Part shown: positions 45,478-56,579 of the stretch, piece after piece
How positions within the stretch are numbered: the stretch's first letter is position 1
Layout: each line of letters opens with the position of its first letter
The notes under the pieces: generated by a model
What the model was told of the DNA's origin: nothing
The model's input: only the letters and a program-made list of their open reading frames with translations
Database searches by the model: none
NCBI GenBank assembly: GCA_002573605.1
Contig: PDNA01000086.1
Span: 62,001-126,000, forward strand
Length of the DNA: 64,000 nt
Direction of reading: 5' to 3'
Source: Polytolypa hystricis UAMH7299
Taxonomy: Eukaryota; Ascomycota; Eurotiomycetes; Onygenales
Made by a program: the position numbers and the translations under genes

Positions 45478-47601
45478 CTATATCGTAAGTGTAGAAACGC
45501 CCGAGTAGATGTTAGAATGGCCCTCCGCCCCTGTGTCATCATCACCAAGCAGATGGTTGCTCCAGAACCGCAGTCCCTCTATTCCCTCTTCTCGGCACAG
45601 AACCCCTCTATCCTCAGCCATCTCCAGCTCCTCAGAAGCAACGCCAACACTCCATCCAAACCTTCCAGCCGCTTCTTGAGCTGTGATGCCCCTGCCATAC
45701 AATTGCCAATCCCAAGCGACCGCCTCGGCTGGGGGAATACACCGCATTTCATCGAACCATGACTGTAGCTGGCCGATCGTCTTGTCGTCATTCCAATCAA
45801 ACCTCTGGACGACAAGTAAGCCGCTCTTGAACCTGCGTAAACGGACAGGAAGCTTGAGCTTCTCCCACAGCTCAGCAGCTTTTCGGAAATCTGCTGGGCT
45901 GACAAGTTCTACGCCATTGCGACTGCGGTTAAAGACCGCCCATAAATCCATCAAACTCATAATCCCGCCTTCGCGGTGGAGGACCCCCTTGCGGTCATCT
46001 GTTAGGTACTCTGCCAGGTTACGCGCCAATTCCGAGAGATAGAGGTTTTCTGATCCCACTCCTAGCATATCCTTGGTCGTCACCATCCCTAGTGCTGCTG
46101 CAGATTGTGACAGAATAGAGTTGGTTTCAGTAGAGCCTTCAGCGTTGGACGCCATGCTAGACTCCTTGGCAAAAGTCTCGGCTAGTGCAACAATTTCCTT
46201 GGCTGAGGCCATTAATGCTTCGAGGTCTTCGAATGCACTACCAAGAACAACTTCATTGTTTTTGCGTGTTTCAATACCTCTCCGCTCAAGACCAGCAATC
46301 CCAACACCAGTTGAACGCAAAGGGGGAGGAGTAGAGGCGGGACGATCGTCCCTCAAAGAAGAAAACCCGGGCGAGACAGGGGAAGGGGAAGCTTTAGGAA
46401 CGGGGGGGGCATCGTGAAGGAGCCACTTTCTCTGAATTAAAGCTCCTTTAAGTCTTTCGTGGAATATTTTCTCTCCACCGCCTCGGAAGGATAGTTTTAT
46501 GCATTCTCGTGCATCGGGGCTCTCTAGACCTCCATTTCCTAGTAAAGGGCCTGGTGAATCTGAGCGTTCTGAAGCGTTATTATTGGGTACGTGTTCTGGG
46601 CGTTTCAAACGTGCTCCACAGATCTCGCATTCTAATAAGGAAGGATGGTTCGCGAAAGTACATCTAGGACAGCTAACATTCGCACTTCGTGGGGCCGACG
46701 ATTGCTGCGAGGGCCTAGGAAGGTGCCCATCACCACCAATACCATTACTACCAATAGTTCGGCGGACGCCCGTCTGGTCTGGTTCCGCTGCTAGTGGTGA
46801 TGCTGCGGAGTTTATGGGCCCACGGTTGGCAACAGACGATATCGCTGCTTTCAAAACGGTTGTAAATGGCGGTTTGATGCCGCAAGCCAAGCAGGGTGGA
46901 ATAGGCGAGGAGGCCGTCGCAGTAGCAGGGTCAAAGTTCGTTGGAACAGGATTAGAGAATGTACAGATAGGACAGATCCATGTCGCATTTGTGGGTCTTG
47001 TTGATGCTGGGCCTGGAGGGAGAAAGGGGCTACCGCTTCTTGAAAGCGGGGAAGATGGGTTTCCCGGCGACGAAGTCCTATGCACGCCCGTTATGGATGT
47101 GGTAGAAATCCCGCGATCCTGGTTTCGTCCTCGTTTCGACGGTTTGGGGTATATAGTGATCTTAGGGGAAGATTTCAAGAAACGAGCCTATCACCCAAGT
47201 ACTACTTAGCACCAGTTCCCCATGTTTATCACCAAAAAAGTAAGTCTTATATGATCTCATACCTGATACTCCGCCCTGTCAACATCCCTCAAGTCGACTG
47301 CGGTAGAAAATGTCCGTGGCTGATCGTCGTCGACATAGCAGATTCGGTGTGATGTGAGGTAGGCATGACCCCGCTGGTAGTTGGGGATCTTGTACTTGCT
47401 AGAAAGAAGAATATATCAGGGTCTAGTTGCCGCACCGCAAGCCGGGGAAATGTATTCATAAGAAAGAATAAGCTAGTTAATTAGATATTCGGATACGTAC
47501 CCTCCATACAGCCCCACCTCGTTCTGGACAAAGAGAAGGATCTCATCTGGTAACAATGAGGGACGGAGCGCAGTAGTAAGATCCAATGACTTGAATGACA
47601 T
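45478..47601 (-). CDS. VPS36: ESCRT-II subunit Vps36
   Basis: Three exons (47501-47601, 47263-47398, 45478-47187) total 1947 nt, giving 648 residues. The N-terminus (MSFKSLDLTTALRPSLLPDE, YKIPNYQRGHAYLTSHRICY, STAVDLRDVDRAEYQ) is the GLUE/PH-like domain, split as in yeast by zinc fingers. NZF1 has Cys151-x2-Cys154 and Cys178-x2-Cys181; NZF2 has Cys252-x2-Cys255 and Cys266-x2-Cys269 in VSCPRCTFANHPSLLECEIC. The GLUE fold closes with IKLSFRGGGEKIFHERLKGA, and a Ser/Pro-rich linker follows. The EAP30 winged-helix part (about 400-648) includes DMLGVGSENLYLSELARNLA, LMDLWAVFNRSRNGVELVSP and ITAQEAAGRFGWSVGVASEE. Vps36 binds ubiquitin and phosphoinositide on endosomes and builds ESCRT-II for multivesicular-body sorting. 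Introns are 102 and 75 nt. The gene is divergent from THP3. Confidence 0.95.
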
Positions 47602-48237
47602 CTAGAAGGCAGCAGCAAAATACAGCAAGAGCATATAATTCATCTTATAGCTTTCCACAGCCCAGGCTCATGATTTTATCAGATATGTATATACATGAAC
47701 CCAGCAGCCCGCAGCTTGTCCATACGTAGAGGGGAGCATCTCTTATCGGGCAGGAGACTGGCAGAATTAGTCACCGCCTTTGATCACTACGCCATACCAA
47801 ATGAGGGAATGACGGATCAATATTCTTCCGGTTGCTGACTGATCCATGGATGGATGGCTGGCACGTTGCCACAAACGGAAAAGGGCGTCCTAAGCGAGCC
47901 TGCCTCACTTTGATGATCACGGTCTGACCGCCTCATCGTTACCTTCTGCTCTCTCGCTTCACCATCAACGGGACGTCCCACACTTCCTTCTCACTGCTAT
48001 CTTATCCCTCCATCATCCTTCTTCTTTGTCCTTCGAATACTAGTTACTTGTGTCGATCTGGATGTCCCACCTTTAACCTATCCCTTTTCCATTTTGCTAC
48101 TTGGAAAGAGCCGTCATTTCATCGTGTATGCTCCTTTTAAGCGCTTCGTAGACTCTTCTTTTCCGTATTCCCTCGACTTTCTATTAACCACCTACTATTT
48201 CAAATCCCCGTTCTCGATATACTATTCCTTTCTCGCC
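47602..48237. promoter_or_regulatory. divergent promoter region of VPS36 and THP3
   Basis: 636 bp between two head-to-head housekeeping genes. The THP3-proximal 250 nt are CT-rich, a common fungal promoter and leader feature. No specific operator was recognised. Confidence 0.4.
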
Positions 48238-49914
48238 ATGAGTGCGGCTCCACCGCCGTGGCGCGTTGCGTCCACTTCGCATTATTCATCTACTGGTGAG
48301 TTTCCCTATATGCGTCGCCATTACTACTTTGGTGCTAACTTCTCTTCAGTCACCCCAGCATATACGCCAGTCAAGGCACGACAGAATCTTACTCGTCCCC
48401 CGAGTGATTCTGCACCCGCCCCTAAACCGACAGCCCAACCATCATCTACCAGTACCCAAACCACGAAGTCCAAGGTCGACTGGCCCCCAGGTGTCCGTCA
48501 ATATGTGCAGCGAAGCTTTGTCCCGGAGTATCAGATCAAAGGTATCGGCCGGGAAGAACTGGAAGCAAAATTAAAGAATATCATCACCGATGCCGCGGAG
48601 AGTAATAACCTCCACAATGTTGACTGGGACTCCCTGCCTTTACCCCAGGAGATGATTCAGAATGAACGGAACAAACTTCTCACAACTATGACACGACCTC
48701 CTGGAGCGGACCAAATGCCCGGTTACTACAAGAAGGAACAATCGAGCGAAGGAACTCCGAAGAAAAGAAAATCGACAGATTTATCCGGGGAACAGGATGA
48801 TGTGGTCAACATGCCACCATGGAGAAAGACTAACATTCGCAATGGTTTTGAGAACCGAATTAGTTCCCCCGCCGTAGCTGACAAACGACGACGGATAGAT
48901 CTTGGTGCTGACCTCAGCAAAAATTCAAGTAAGTTTAAAAGCACCCTGGAGAACCGGAAGCGTCGATTTGAGGATGCCCGTTTTGGTTCTCAGTCGCCCC
49001 AAACCGGCAGTTCCTCTCGTGACGGGTCCCCGCAGAGTGCAAATGAGGGACCTGTTGTTGGCCGGTGTCAGAGCTTGGAGAAGAACTATTTCCGGTTGAC
49101 ATCTGCCCCCAATCCTGACACGGTCCGGCCCCTGCCAGTGCTACAAAAGACGCTGGATCTTTTGAAGAAGAAATGGCGGCAGGAGAATAACTACGGCTAC
49201 ATTTGTGATCAGTTCAAATCCATGCGTCAGGATTTGACTGTCCAGCACGTTAAGAACGAGTTTACAGTTAGTGTTTATGAGATACACGCCCGAATTGCTT
49301 TGGAGAAGGGGGATCTTGGTGAGTATAATCAATGCCAGACACAGCTTCGGGCATTGTATGCGCAGAATCTTGGAGGACATCCTCAGGAGTTCAAGGCATA
49401 CCGAATCCTTTACTTCATCCATACCCGCAATCAGACGGCGTTGAACGATACATTGGCAGATCTAACCCCTGCAGACAAGAACGACTTGGCTGTGAAGCAT
49501 GCATTGGGTGTTCGCTCGGCTCTGGCCCTGGGAAATTATCACCGATTCTTCCAGCTATATCTTGACACCCCTAACATGGGAGCATATCTTATGGACATGT
49601 TCGTTGACAGGGAGCGGCTCTCAGCCCTTGCAGCCATCTGTAAAGCGTAAGTGCACTACCTTGCTCTCAACTTCTGCAACTAGGAGCTAATATTACATAG
49701 GTATAAACCTGCCGTGAAGATAAGGTTCATTACTGAGGAACTGGGTTTCGAGTCGGACGAGCAGAGTGCGCGGTTTATTCTTGATCATGGTCCAGAAGAA
49801 TTGCTGGAGGAAAAGGAAGATGGAGTCAGACTTGTCACAGGGAAGGCTGGTCAAATTTTTCACTTGGCAAAAACTGAAGCTCACAGGATTATCGACATAA
49901 AGGGCCAGATCTGA
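48238..49914 (+). CDS. THP3: SAC3/GANP-family protein, Thp3/LENG8-like
   Basis: Three exons (48238-48295, 48350-49646, 49701-49914) total 1569 nt, giving 522 residues. The N-terminal half is disordered and Pro/Ser-rich, with VDWPPGVRQYVQRSF (about 75-90), a conserved block of this family. Basic clusters such as KKRKST and DKRRRIDLG suggest nuclear localisation. The SAC3/GANP domain starts about 290: LEKNYFRLTSAPNPDTVRPL, YGYICDQFKSMRQDLTVQHV, FTVSVYEIHARIALEKGDLG, EYNQCQTQLRALYAQNLGG, then a winged-helix end IRFITEELGF. Yeast Thp3 works with Csn12 in transcription elongation and mRNA maturation. The ATG at 48238 (GCCATGAGTG) is the first in the frame; the open frame further upstream has no ATG. 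Intron 1 is 54 nt, divisible by three and stop-free, but has good GTGAGT, GCTAAC and CAG signals. Confidence 0.93.
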
Positions 49915-52673
49915 GAGATCAGTTTTGATTCCAATTATTTCGTCTTTGCGTTTGTTTCTCTCCGGGTTCACTAGCCTCTCCGATTCTCTGTTTGCCGCGA
50001 ACATTTGTCGAAGAAACATCGCATTCGCCATGCGCAGTCGACTCATCTCTACGCTTTGCTTTTGCCATGCTCATGACGCCGTTCTCGCTTCGTCTCTCGC
50101 ACCTCCCTGAAATTTGCTTTTCAACTCTTATCCCCCTCTAGTATATCTATATCGTTTCTCTTATCCCTCCTCCCTCGACCGGATTTCCTAGTCTTGGACA
50201 CGGATGCGGAACCCTTAACATGGCGGGTATATGCGTGTTTCCAATATACCCGATGGCCACCAAAAATATTTTCTTCTTTTCTTTTCTTGTGCAAATATTG
50301 CGTTTCGTTCTCAACGACGAGGTTATGGGCTTAGGGCGTTGCTGGGTCTCCGGGGGCCCTGCTCATACATTGCGAGATTCCCCTTGCTGTTTCTTTTACC
50401 CTTTTGTTCTTGCATGCTTTGTCTGTTCTGCGCGGATAGAGGGCGTGGAGCTTGGTTGTCTGTAGATAATTCCTCTGCAATATCGGATCTTTTAGGGGAT
50501 CTGCGACGACATTGCATTTCTTGAATATAAAGGTTCTTTTTTGCTTCGATAATAGATTTTCCATATCTGCCCAACACTTTTACCAGCTTATTACACGACG
50601 GAAATCAATGAATGGGGTTTGCGCAGCGTTCGGTCATACATTCATACATGGGGACGATTATACTTGCAGCCTCTCTTACTTTCGTCTTCTGCCTATCTCC
50701 TATAACGCGCACACCATCACGAGCTAACAAACTGGATCAAATCTATAAATATCAAAGCGCCTACTAAAGCCTCCTCAGTTGAGTTTTCAATCAGGCTGCA
50801 GTAGTTCTGCCTCTCGTCGGGAGGTTCTTCGCAGGTTCACCCCCACGGGGTTTAGCGCCGCCCAAATCGGGTAAGGCGTCATATAAACCCCATCTTGCCC
50901 ATCTTCTTCTCTTTCCTCACAGATTCCTCTCTTCTTGGGATCTTTCCCTTGAATCTCACTTGGAACGGCTACGCCGCAACTACACAAATCTGGCCCTGGT
51001 GTCATTTGCACTGTTTGAATTGGGATATGTATTGTACTGTACATACATATCTTGCCAGAGGTGATTTTCGGGCCTTGATTGGATCTGGCTTTTTCTTCCC
51101 TATCAGTTGTCGGATTCCAATCAAGCATTGGCAAGCCTCTAAGGATGAATTTTGTCACCTGGGATTCTTGTCATATCTCCAAGGATTGTCTATCTTCTGT
51201 GCATTGCAACATGTCGGCCCTCTGCCATGGATCTGAGGTGACTGATGCATAACCCCACGCAGCACTTGCTAGTGATTATGACAGATGACCTTCTAGCACT
51301 GGGATGGCCCCCTGGTGGATAAAAATGACCCCGTTCCAGCAAATGTTCTGCCTTACTGTTACTGCAGTGCTATTATGCATTTATTTCAGATCATAATGAG
51401 ACCTACTGAGTGGTTGCATGCTGGCTGTGGGAGGTCAGACCTCACCAGGCACCCATACTTGGCCCCTTACTCAGCTAGCTGAGAGGAAACATAGCCTTGG
51501 ACAGCAGGATGTGCTTCTTTGCTGCCTATGTATGTGTTGGTTTACTGCATTGCAACATCCTATGGCCTGATATTGAAATGTCCGCAGAACCTGCAAGACT
51601 TTTGATGTGAAGCTGGCCTGTCATGTAAGGGAAGGCCGGGCATTTATTGGCCTCCCTGGCTGGACTGTAAGTCACAGGATGCAACTGGGTTATGGTGTGT
51701 TGCTACAATTGTTGCTTGCAAGTGTTTGGCTCCTGCTTGGCTGCACTACTCAAATAAGATGTTGGAGGTATGAGCAGGTGTTAGGGCTAGATTTTCTTAC
51801 AGTGCGGCATGTTGCCCTGATTACAGGGGCTGGGATCAAGATTAGATTGGAAAGTATGCAACTTGCACCCCAGAGGAAAAATAGTTTAAAGCTATCTAGC
51901 AATTGTTTAGGGTGTGACTTGTTCAGAGGAGCGGGCAAACCATGAAATTTATTTCATCCTTTTTGATGTTACAGTGCCTCTTCAAAAGTCTTGGCAAACT
52001 CCCCACAAAAACATACATATTTGTAAGTATATAAGAGCATCCCTGAATCTTAATATCTCAACTACAACGAATCAATTATACCTTAATATTAATATATAGA
52101 GCGGAGAATTAGTAGTACTAATACATATTCTAAAAGATTTTTTTTTTAAAAAAAACCATGATTCAAGTACGTTAGTTTAATATCCTTCAACTAGGATGAC
52201 AGCTTCGACCCGCCATTCTATGAAAGTTCTTCCCCCTTTTTCTCCATCCAATTCGTCACAAGTTTGGCAGTATGGATAGATGCTCCACCTTGCATGAAAA
52301 TAAGCCCAGGCCCATAAAAAATGAGCAAGGTTATCATTGAGAGAATTTGAAGTATTAATAAAAATTAAGTTGATTTTTCTCTTTTTTTTTGGTGGGGGTG
52401 GTTTGCCAAAACTTTTTTGATGGAGTCTTGTTTCCAACCGCCCCGGGGGTGGCCTAGATACGGCCTAACGCTGTTTTGAGTCTACTAGTCGTAACTAGCG
52501 GAGAATAGTCTATAGTTCTTGGCACCCACGCCAAAAGTTGTGTAATATCCAAATACACTTTCCCAACTGCCGTTATATCCACACTCATGAATCCTCAATG
52601 CTCCTTTCCTAGCTGCGAAACAGTTCTAGTAATCCCGTCTTGCTATACCGCGATCCGCAGCCGGGGGTTGCTT
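49915..52673. other. 2.8-kb convergent intergenic region
   Basis: This stretch lies between the ends of THP3 (plus) and the Pth11-like gene (minus). None of its open frames has domain features or plausible splicing. A T10A8 self-complementary run lies near 52138-52156. AT content rises between 51940 and 52200. No element ends were identified. Confidence 0.5.
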
Positions 52674-54018
52674 TCAAGTCAGAATCTTGTCGGTGCTCCC
52701 ATTATCTGTACCTTCCGCATCGTCGATCTTGTACGAGCGGTAGACTTGGTGGTTGTCACTGCTGCCAGCAGCAGGATGAGCGTGAGCACTGCCCTTCTGG
52801 ATGCTATGGAGCTGGTACGAGTGCTGGGATTTATTCTTGTTGTTATTGGTGCTCCGCGAGCGTGACGAGAATATACCCAGTTGGGGTAGGTATGTCTTGA
52901 TTAGCGGTTTTAGTCGCATTGCGCAGGCGCAGATGACACCGAGGTTGACCTCGACGATGGACCATACGCCCAGGATAGCTTGGTAGTAGGTTGCGTCGGG
53001 TTCGTTGGGGAGGATGACGACATACGGCAGCCGGGCTATGGAGCAGATTATGACACTGTGTGTTATGAATTAGCGGAATTGCCATCCCAAGACACGACTG
53101 TTGAAGCCGGAGAAGGAGAGGAGATCAAGATGCGTACCCTGATCCCACTCCAAGGAGACAGCCAAGCGAGATTTTTTGTTTCAGCGTAAGTTTGAGGGAG
53201 TAGATCGTGGGGATGGGCACGGCCAAGACGGCGAAGTCAGACGCGATGTTCAGGACAGCGTGGCTCAGCGCAACACCCTGCAGACAATTGAGGGTCCCCT
53301 CCTTGAGAGGACTACACGGACCGCCGGTGATGCTGCACAAGGCTGCTGTATAGGCAATAATAGCAACAGCGATAGCCACGACAATGCTGCGATAGATGAT
53401 CGAAGGGTTGATGCGGTACAAGACAGCCAACATGCCCATTTTGGTGATAGATGGACAAATCAGGTAAGCCAATGTGTTGGGCAGCAGGATCTGCTCCATG
53501 TTAGTAACAGGTATATCTAACATCATGTCAAAGATCGGGTGTCTTACCTTGTTAAACTCCATAAGGTCTGCCAGGGACACATCCCAAAGATGCTTTCCCC
53601 AACCATAGCCCATCACTATAGATAGTCGAGTCAGGCGATGCATAGCTTTTATCTCCACAACACCGAAGAGAAGGGCTTACAATTAACCAGGGTCACGAAG
53701 TAGAACAAGGCAACGCCGTAAGAGAGTGAGACGATGACTATAACCAAGCGTATGCGGTGTGAGCATCTTGTCCTAGATCTAGTCTCGGCCGTGGTTGGCT
53801 TTGAAAACAGAGCGCGGGGCTTACTTACCTAGATCTATCTCGACCTTTTGAACAAGCTTCAAGGACTGGAAATAGCGAAGGAAAAGGAAAACCGTGGCCA
53901 CGAAATAGGTGACGCCAAAGGCAATTACCGTCCCAACCTGCAGCATGTTATAGGGAGCGTCGAATTGCGGTATATGGCCGTCCGGCGGCGCCATGCCTGG
54001 TGTTGTAGCAAGATCCAT
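52674..54018 (-). CDS. seven-helix fungal 'rhodopsin-domain' (Pth11-like) membrane protein
   Basis: Five exons (53829-54018, 53681-53737, 53548-53615, 53138-53490, 52674-53055) total 1050 nt, giving 349 residues. Hydrophobic segments occur in order: VGTVIAFGVTYFVATVFLFL; VIVSLSYGVALFYFVTLVN; NTLAYLICPSITKMGMLAVL; SIVVAIAVAIIAYTAALCSI; ALSHAVLNIASDFAVLAVPI; ISLGCLLGVGSGVIICSIAR; and ILGVWSIVEVNLGVICACAM. The polar tail is Ser/Asn-rich. The Asp-rich DVSLADLMEFNK loop, the Cys pair around GGPCS/LNCLQG and the helix-7 motif WSIVEVNLGVICAC are hallmarks of the large Pezizomycotina family that includes Pth11 (without the CFEM domain in this case). Members are usually called GPCR-like, with mostly unknown ligands. 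The gene is divergent from the acyltransferase at 54887. All introns are 57-91 nt and canonical. Confidence 0.9.
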
Positions 54019-54886
54019 TGTCTCTATTTTGTCATCGATTCTGGCTCTCGCACAACAACAACTTCATTTGAAGGAACTTGGAGAGAACAAGTTAAAAAAC
54101 CGATACATGTTCTTTTTCGATATGGGCATGAAACCCCTTATAATACCTCTCTCATTTGCCCCCCCGGCTAGTCCAGACGTTGAAGTTGGCCAGGCCATTC
54201 TTTAGCCTGTATAGTGGATGCTTCCGTTAGCGCCCCTTAAAAGTCTTGACCGTTGGAAGGTTGGAAAGGATAGTGGATTTATTATTATTAACAGTCGGAC
54301 GGTGTCGACCGAAGACGAAAAGGTAAACGATCACCCCACGGGAAGAGTGATGGGTCTGAAAGTGTCAAGAGAACGAGAGGAAGTTGGATAACGAGACGGG
54401 GATATCCTTCCGCCATGAGGCTAAAGCTTAGCGAGACAGGGCCGTTACCCACCAGGTCGGACCTGTCAGTTTGTCACAACTGCCGACTACTCTAACCATT
54501 GCGATGGTAACGGTTTCATCAGGAGGTTATTTAAAGTTAGGCCATGTCTCGGACGAATGTCCTCGGCGCTCGACCCATTTTCGGGAAGCGTTATATCTCA
54601 ATCCGCTGCAGGGCATGGGAAACAGGCCTTCAAGAAAAGCCCTCGATAGTCTCTCTCAACCTCCAACATCTGAAAGAACCAAATCTCGGCAGCCTCTTCC
54701 ACTTACTTGACAGCAGTGGGGAAAGTTCAAAAGGGATCGCCGATTGAATGCCTTGCCTGGATTACGGAATCTATTCCTCCCCTGAGGCCTACGGGGCTGT
54801 GACCAAGACCTGTCATATTTGATTTATTGCTGGCAAATATACTCCCGATCCTTGCTTGGAACTATTTTAACGAACAACGACTCGAC
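54019..54886. promoter_or_regulatory. divergent promoter region of the Pth11-like and acyltransferase genes
   Basis: 868 bp between two head-to-head genes, so shared control is possible. No known factor site can be named with confidence. Confidence 0.35.
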
Positions 54887-56579
54887 ATGGACAAGCTCTT
54901 TGGGCGAAAGCCGGCCGTAGAGCCAGTGGTGAGCGACAGGGTGCTGCCACTCCACTTTTTTGAGAACAGTCTGCTCGTTCAGGGCAACAACATGGCCGTG
55001 TCACTTGTCTTTGACAATGTGCTCGACCCAGAAAAGCTCCGACAGGCCCTTGAGGGCCTTGTCAAGCGGGAAGGGTGGCAGAGGCTAGGAGGTCGGCTGA
55101 GAAAGAATGTAAGAATTATAATACCAACACCACCGTCTCCAGGTGATCCTTGAGCTGCCTCAAAGATAGTAAGTAAAGTGTTGGTCTATATGTACTGATA
55201 AACCCTTGTCACCCCCCATAGGCCTCCGGCAATATTGAGTGGCATATTCCGACCGAGTTTACGCCTGACCGACCCGCAATCACCTTCGCCCACGTCGACC
55301 ATGGCATACCTGCAGCTGAGCACCCTGCGGCGTCCCGAATCCCGCAACCCACCACTCAACCCGGAGTCGTCGGCGACCCGGATGACCTAGCGGACCTTGC
55401 GTGGGAGTCTGGGTACAACCCGGGTGGGATCAAGGACTATCTTACCTCTGACCGCCCGGTCTTGGGTCTGCGTGTCAACTCCTTCACAGACAAGACGGTC
55501 GTGGTCCTGCAGTGGCAGCATGTCGCCTTTGACGCGCTTGGCATGCAGTACGTCATCGAGGGCTGGAGCTCAATGCTCTGGGGCAAGGCCGATGAGATCC
55601 CGACGCCATGCAAGGTCGACTCAGATCCATTCGACGCGCTTGCCCAGGGAATGCGTCCCGCCACAGAAGAGCATGTCTTGGCTGATAGGCGGGTCGGGCT
55701 GGGCGGCATGGTCAAATGGGGACTCGGCTATGGTGTCGATATGCTTGTCCGAGCCAAGGAGAACCGCATGGTCTGCGTCCCCGAGTCGTATTGGCGGCCA
55801 CAGCTGGAGAAGGCCCTGGAGGAACTCCGCGCCGAGGCCGTCGCGAAGGGTGAAGATCCCTCGAAGGTGTTTTTGACCGAGAATGATATCTTGACAGCAT
55901 GGATCTTACGTTGTGTTGTTGGTCCCATGGAGATGGACCCCAACAGGCTGGTAGGTTTCTAGCAGCACTCCATATCTAGCACCTTTCTTCAGGGCTGCGA
56001 CTCTAGCACTTTACTAAAATTCCCCCTTTTTAGGTTGCCGCATCCATCGCCATGTCCCTGCGCAAGGCGTTTGAAGGCGATCTCATCCCCCCCGCCACCG
56101 AGAGCCCCTACGTCGGCAACGCCTTCGGTTGGGCCAACGTGCTCATCAGCGCAGGCGACGTGACCTCCAAGCCGCTGAGCTGGCTCGCGCGGCAGATCCG
56201 ACACGCCATAAACTCACAGGGCACACGCGCCCAACACGAAGCTTACTACGCCATGGTGCGCTCGTCCGCAATGGGTCTGCCTATTGTAATCTTCGGCGAC
56301 GGCGGCATGGCGCAGGTCGGATTCTCGAATTGGTCCAAGGCTGGCTTGTTCAATTTAGACTTTGCGCCGGCTCGCAAGGTCCAGGACGACACCGACAGTA
56401 ATAATAATAATGATGTGCCGTGTAGGCCTTCATACGTCCAGGAGAATCACGGCCCCATCAAACCCGCGGATGGCTTCTTCGTCTTTGGGAAGGACGAGAA
56501 GGGAAATTACTGGACCTCTGCGTATAAAGTGAAGGGCCAGTGGGCCAAGTTCCAGGAGCAGCTGGAGAAGGAAATGTGA
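54887..56579 (+). CDS. BAHD/trichothecene-acetyltransferase-like acyl-CoA transferase
   Basis: Three exons (54887-55108, 55222-55950, 56034-56579) total 1497 nt, giving 498 residues. The catalytic HxxxD motif is QWQHVAFDALG with His174 and Asp178. Upstream LHFFENSLLVQGNNMAVSLV and the helix LRQALEGLVKREGWQRLGGR match the N-terminal lobe of the fold. Downstream SLRKAFEGDLIPP, SPYVGNAFGWAN and ISAGDVTSKPLSWLARQIR match the second lobe. The usual DFGWG-like structural motif appears as NLDFAPA. Such enzymes acylate alcohols or amines with acyl-CoA, often in secondary metabolism; the substrate is unknown. A low-complexity run of Asn (DSNNNN) precedes the last strand. No polyketide or peptide synthase is in this window, so a biosynthetic cluster is not shown. 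Confidence 0.9.

Noticed and set aside
48094..48237. Upstream extension of the THP3 frame
   Set aside because: It is opened only by a TTG codon, is hydrophobic and low-complexity, and lies in the CT-rich leader. The ATG at 48238 has good context and a family-like start.
52674..56579. Secondary-metabolite gene cluster
   Set aside because: Only two accessory-type genes are present, flanked by housekeeping genes (THP3, BEM1), with no core synthase or pathway regulator in the window.
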